From NCBI RefSeq assembly GCF_006740045.1, contig NZ_AP019749.1, positions 4,235,001 through 4,299,000 of the forward strand: DNA of 64,000 bases. The letters run 5' to 3'. This DNA comes from Comamonas terrigena NBRC 13299. GTDB taxonomy: Bacteria; Pseudomonadota; Gammaproteobacteria; Burkholderiales; Burkholderiaceae_C. Each line of letters starts with the position of its first letter. The stretch's first letter is position 1. The notes beneath the pieces were generated by a model, which was given only the letters and a program-made list of their open reading frames with translations, was not told the DNA's origin and did no database searches. The position numbers and the translations under genes are program-made. Positions 61,579 through 64,000 of the stretch are shown here, piece by piece.

Positions 61579-61995
61579 TTACTTACCGTTGATGCCCAGC
61601 AGCTCGACTTCAAACATCAGCGTGGCATTGGGCGGAATCACCCGGCCCGCACCACGGCTGCCATAGGCAATGCCCGGTGGGCAGGTCAGGCGCGCCTTGC
61701 CCCCCACCTTCATCTTCTGCACGCCTTCGGTCCAGCAGGGAATCACGCCGTTGAGCGGGAACTCGATCGGCTCGCCCCGGGTGATGGAGCTGTCGAAATC
61801 CGCGCCGGTCTGCGGAAAGTAGCCGCGGTAATGCACCTTCACCTTGTCCGTGGCCTTGGGGCTCGCGCCCGTGCCTTCCTTCAGGCTTTCATAGACCAGG
61901 CCGCTGGCCGAGGTCACCGGTTGCGACTGTGCCAGTGCGTGGCCGGCCAGCATCGCGCCCATCAGGCAGGCAGCGCCTGCAATGCGTACAAACAT
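61579..61995 (-). CDS. FKBP-type peptidyl-prolyl cis-trans isomerase, periplasmic, 138 aa
   Basis: Single FKBP domain after a signal peptide (residues 1-22, cleavage at ALA-Q). Active-site residues of the fold are visible: Y56 in KVHYRGYF, F66-D67 in GADFDSS, P78 with V84-I85 and W88 in IEFPLNGVIPCWTEGVQKMKVGG, Y110 in GIAYGSRG, and F127 in LMFEVELLGI. It would speed folding of secreted proteins at proline bonds in the periplasm. Start ATG at 61995 after GGAAAT-like bases. It follows the aminotransferase gene on the same strand by 146 bases. Confidence 0.93.
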   Translation of the reverse strand: MFVRIAGAACLMGAMLAGHALAQSQPVTSASGLVYESLKEGTGASPKATDKVKVHYRGYFPQTGADFDSSITRGEPIEFPLNGVIPCWTEGVQKMKVGGKARLTCPPGIAYGSRGAGRVIPPNATLMFEVELLGINGK

Positions 61996-62141
61996 GGGAA
62001 TTTCCTTTCACTGGGGCCGTGCCCGCGCATGCGCTGCACCGGAACGGCCCTTTCAACCATACAACAGGCCGGTGCACCGCGCTGGGGCTGCCCCTGCGGC
62101 GCCGCCGGAGCAGGGAAAGGCACACACCGACTCAGAGGGCA

Positions 62142-63278
62142 TCACACCCCGATGCGGTCCAGCGCATCGCGCAGATGGCCCACGGTGCGGTCCACGTTGT
62201 GCCACTTCTCCAGGCCAAACAGGCCGATCCGGAAAGTCTTGAAATCCGGACCTTCGTCGCACATCAGCGGCACACCCGAAGCGGTCTGCAGGCCCACATT
62301 CAGGAAGGCCTTGCCGCTCTGGATGTCGGGGTGGGTGGTGTAGCTCACCACCACACCCGGGGCCTTGAATCCGCCGGCCGCCACGCTGGGGAAACCGCGC
62401 GACTCCAGCAGCTTGCGCACCTGGTCGCCCAGGGCGATCTGTTCCTCGCGCACCTTCTCGAAGCCGTAGGCACGGGTTTCCAGCATCACGTCGCGCAGGC
62501 GCACCAGGGCGTCGGTGGGCATGGTGGTGTGGTAGGCGTGCTGGCCTTTTTCGTAGCCTTCGGCAATCTGCATCCACTTCTTCAGATCGCAGGAGAAGCT
62601 GGAGCTTTGCGTGTGTTCGATGGCTTCGCGTGCACGGGCCGAGAGCATCACCATGGCGCAGCAGGGCGAGCTGCTCCAGCCCTTTTGCGGCGCACTGATC
62701 AGCACGTCCACGCCCGTCTTTTCCATGTTGATCCACATGGCGCCGGAGGCCACGCAGTCCAGCACCATCAGCGCGCCCACATCATGGGCCGCATCGGCGA
62801 TGGTGCGGATGTAGTCGTCGGGCAGCATGATGCCGCTGGCCGTTTCGACATGGGGGGCAAACACCACCTTGGGGCGCTCGGCGCGGATGGTGTCGGCCAC
62901 GTCCTGTGCGGGGCAGGGTGTCCACGGATCCTGGCTGCCTTCGCCCTGCTTGCGCGCCTTGCAGACCACGGCACCGCCGCCCAGGCCAAAGTTGCCGGTG
63001 TCGAAGATCTGCGTCCAGCGGTAGCTGAACCAGCCGTTGCGCACGATCAGCACCTTCTCGCCATTGGCGAACTGGCGCGCCACGGCTTCCATGCCAAAGG
63101 TGCCGCTGCCAGGCACCAGCACGGCGGTGTGGGCGTGGTAGACCTCTTTGAGCGTCCCCAGAATGTCCTGCATCACGCCGGCAAAGCGCTTGGACATGTG
63201 GTTCAGGGCGCGGTCGGTGTAGACCACCGAGAATTCCAGCAGTCCATCGGGATCGATATCGGGCAACAGTCCGGGCAT
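62142..63278 (-). CDS. Class V aminotransferase (alanine/serine--glyoxylate aminotransferase type), 378 aa
   Basis: Fold type I PLP enzyme. Cofactor features: VPGSGTFGMEAVARQ near residue 55 (phosphate loop), ETASGIMLPDDYI, the DCVASGAMWINMEKTGVDVLISAPQKGWSS block with the PLP aspartate and the Schiff-base lysine in SAPQKGW (about residue 199). Family members convert glyoxylate to glycine or act on phosphonates. GGAG stands ten bases before the ATG. Its proximity to purU and GlcD-type genes in the same window is suggestive of glyoxylate/glycine metabolism, but they are 30 kb apart. Confidence 0.9.
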   Translation of the reverse strand: MPGLLPDIDPDGLLEFSVVYTDRALNHMSKRFAGVMQDILGTLKEVYHAHTAVLVPGSGTFGMEAVARQFANGEKVLIVRNGWFSYRWTQIFDTGNFGLGGGAVVCKARKQGEGSQDPWTPCPAQDVADTIRAERPKVVFAPHVETASGIMLPDDYIRTIADAAHDVGALMVLDCVASGAMWINMEKTGVDVLISAPQKGWSSSPCCAMVMLSARAREAIEHTQSSSFSCDLKKWMQIAEGYEKGQHAYHTTMPTDALVRLRDVMLETRAYGFEKVREEQIALGDQVRKLLESRGFPSVAAGGFKAPGVVVSYTTHPDIQSGKAFLNVGLQTASGVPLMCDEGPDFKTFRIGLFGLEKWHNVDRTVGHLRDALDRIGV

Positions 63279-63339
63279 GAAGGGGTATCTCCTTGAGCTA
63301 TGGATCAGGTCCGGCGGATGGCTCTGTGACCACCGGGTC

Positions 63340-63353
63340 GGACAGGTATGTCC
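63340..63353. promoter_or_regulatory. Dyad and direct repeats upstream of the aminotransferase gene
   Basis: GGACAGGTATGTCC (63340-63353) has 5-base arms around 4 bases. The element GT-x-TGTCCCC also occurs twice in the same orientation (63346-63355 and 63369-63378), flanking an AT-rich ATCTTAATATG that could be the promoter core on the minus strand. Candidate operator, no regulator adjacent. Confidence 0.3.
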
Positions 63354-63418
63354 CCATCTTAATATGCCGTCTGTCCCCCTTCGGCTGATCTGGCGCAGGC
63401 CATCACGGTGGCGCGCAC

Positions 63419-64000
63419 TCAGGCGACAGGCGCCGCCGGGTAGCTGCGGCGGCCAAAGATGCCGCTGCCCACGCGCACCAGGGTGCTGCCGGCCTGCACG
63501 GCCAGTTCCAGATCGTCGGTCATGCCCAGGCTCAGGGTGTCGAAGGCCTCCAGCCCCGGCAGGCCGCTGCCGCGGATCTGCGCAAACACGGCTGCCACGC
63601 GCTGGTGCACGGCCAGCATGGCCTCGGGGGTCGGCTGGGGGTCGGGAATGCTCATCACCCCTCGCAGCTGCAGCTGCGGCAAGGCGGCAATGGCCTGGGC
63701 CAGTGCCAGCGCCTCCTCCGGGCTGCAGCCGGATTTGGTCTCGCCTCCGTCCACATTCACCTGCAGACAGATCTGCAGCGGCGGCAGGCCGGCAGGCCGC
63801 TGGTCAGACAGTCGCTGGGCAATCTTCAGCCGGTCCACCGTGTGCACCCAGTCAAAGTGTTCGGCCACCAGCCGGGTCTTGTTGCTCTGGATCGGGCCTA
63901 TGCAGTGCCAGGTGAGCGGGGGCACATCGGCCATGGCACGCACCTGGGCGATCTTGTCCACCGCCTCCTGGATGTAGTTCTCGCCAAAGGCGCGCTGGCC
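63419..64000 (-). CDS. YggS/PLPBP-family pyridoxal phosphate homeostasis protein, partial (start beyond window)
   Basis: The frame stays open to the right edge, so the N-terminal part with the PLP lysine lies outside; about 193 residues are visible. It starts with GQRAFGENYIQEAVDK, then WHCIGPIQSNK, FDWVHTVDRLKIAQRLS, LQVNVDGGETKSGCSPEEA, LRGVMSIP and LSLGMTDDLELAVQAGSTLVRVGSGIFGRR, all standard for the YggS alanine-racemase-like single barrel that controls PLP supply. The strand and spacing (140 bases) are compatible with a shared region with the aminotransferase, but a promoter appears to lie between. Confidence 0.93.
   Translation of the reverse strand, partial: GQRAFGENYIQEAVDKIAQVRAMADVPPLTWHCIGPIQSNKTRLVAEHFDWVHTVDRLKIAQRLSDQRPAGLPPLQICLQVNVDGGETKSGCSPEEALALAQAIAALPQLQLRGVMSIPDPQPTPEAMLAVHQRVAAVFAQIRGSGLPGLEAFDTLSLGMTDDLELAVQAGSTLVRVGSGIFGRRSYPAAPVA

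Noticed and set aside
1..64000. CRISPR arrays, tRNA/rRNA genes, insertion sequences, prophage or toxin-antitoxin modules
   Set aside because: I saw no repeat-spacer series, no transposase or integrase motifs, and no tRNA cloverleaf or rRNA stretch anywhere in the window.

Overview
The window is one contiguous stretch of a high-GC chromosome, with GC- or GC-ending codons nearly everywhere. It contains about 53 protein genes and no rRNA, tRNA, insertion sequence or CRISPR array that I can see. The gene set (DUF3567 and DUF3297 small proteins, a TctC/Bug-type periplasmic binding protein, a class II NrdJ, a lone GlcD, many LysR/IclR/HxlR regulators) points to a betaproteobacterium of the order Burkholderiales, most likely family Comamonadaceae. 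I cannot fix the genus from sequence alone.

Layout. 0-9 kb: acyl-CoA-binding protein, an M20 amidohydrolase, a lone molybdopterin oxidoreductase, a LysR/pirin divergent pair with an isochorismatase-like hydrolase, and an HxlR/quinone-reductase divergent pair. 9-16.6 kb: a Cache-sensor diguanylate cyclase, a Bug binding protein, a TraB/GumN protein, a fumarylacetoacetate-hydrolase-family enzyme divergent from an IclR regulator, a proline-rich DUF3108 protein and a DUF3567 protein. 16.8-23.7 kb: a TonB-dependent receptor with a base-composition mosaic, a five-haem cytochrome c that joins a dehydrogenase-type tri-haem subunit to a thiosulfate-dehydrogenase (TsdA)-like di-haem domain, an AbrB-family membrane protein and a hemerythrin. 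23.8-33 kb: vitamin B12-dependent ribonucleotide reductase, a PAS/GGDEF/EAL protein, PurU, a GcvA-like LysR regulator and a GlcD-type FAD oxidase.

33-42 kb holds a TetR regulator followed by a four-gene export operon (NodT-type outer membrane factor, HlyD/YhiI adaptor, RbbA-type ABC/permease fusion, YhhJ permease), then a serine hydrolase on the other strand. 42-46.4 kb is a tauD-ssuA-ssuB-ssuC-like sulfonate import and desulfonation operon on the minus strand. 46.5-54 kb is a metal-acquisition block: an OprC-type copper receptor with its CxxxM and HxM copper motifs, a His-rich DUF2946 protein, and a divergent siderophore-binding protein / FepA-type receptor pair around a Fur-like promoter. 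54-59.7 kb has a methyltransferase and an EptA lipid A phosphoethanolamine transferase divergent from a PmrAB-like two-component system. The right end has DUF445, DUF3297, an FKBP isomerase, a class V aminotransferase and the C-terminal part of a YggS-type PLP protein cut by the window edge.

The most notable items are the pentahaem cytochrome fusion with a near-consensus ANR/FNR site in its AT-rich promoter, the 20-base long-range inverted repeat at 10.7 kb, stacked palindromes before the molybdoenzyme and before the efflux operon, and the OmpR-type direct repeat between eptA and its presumed regulators. All functional statements rest on reading motifs by eye; no database search was possible.
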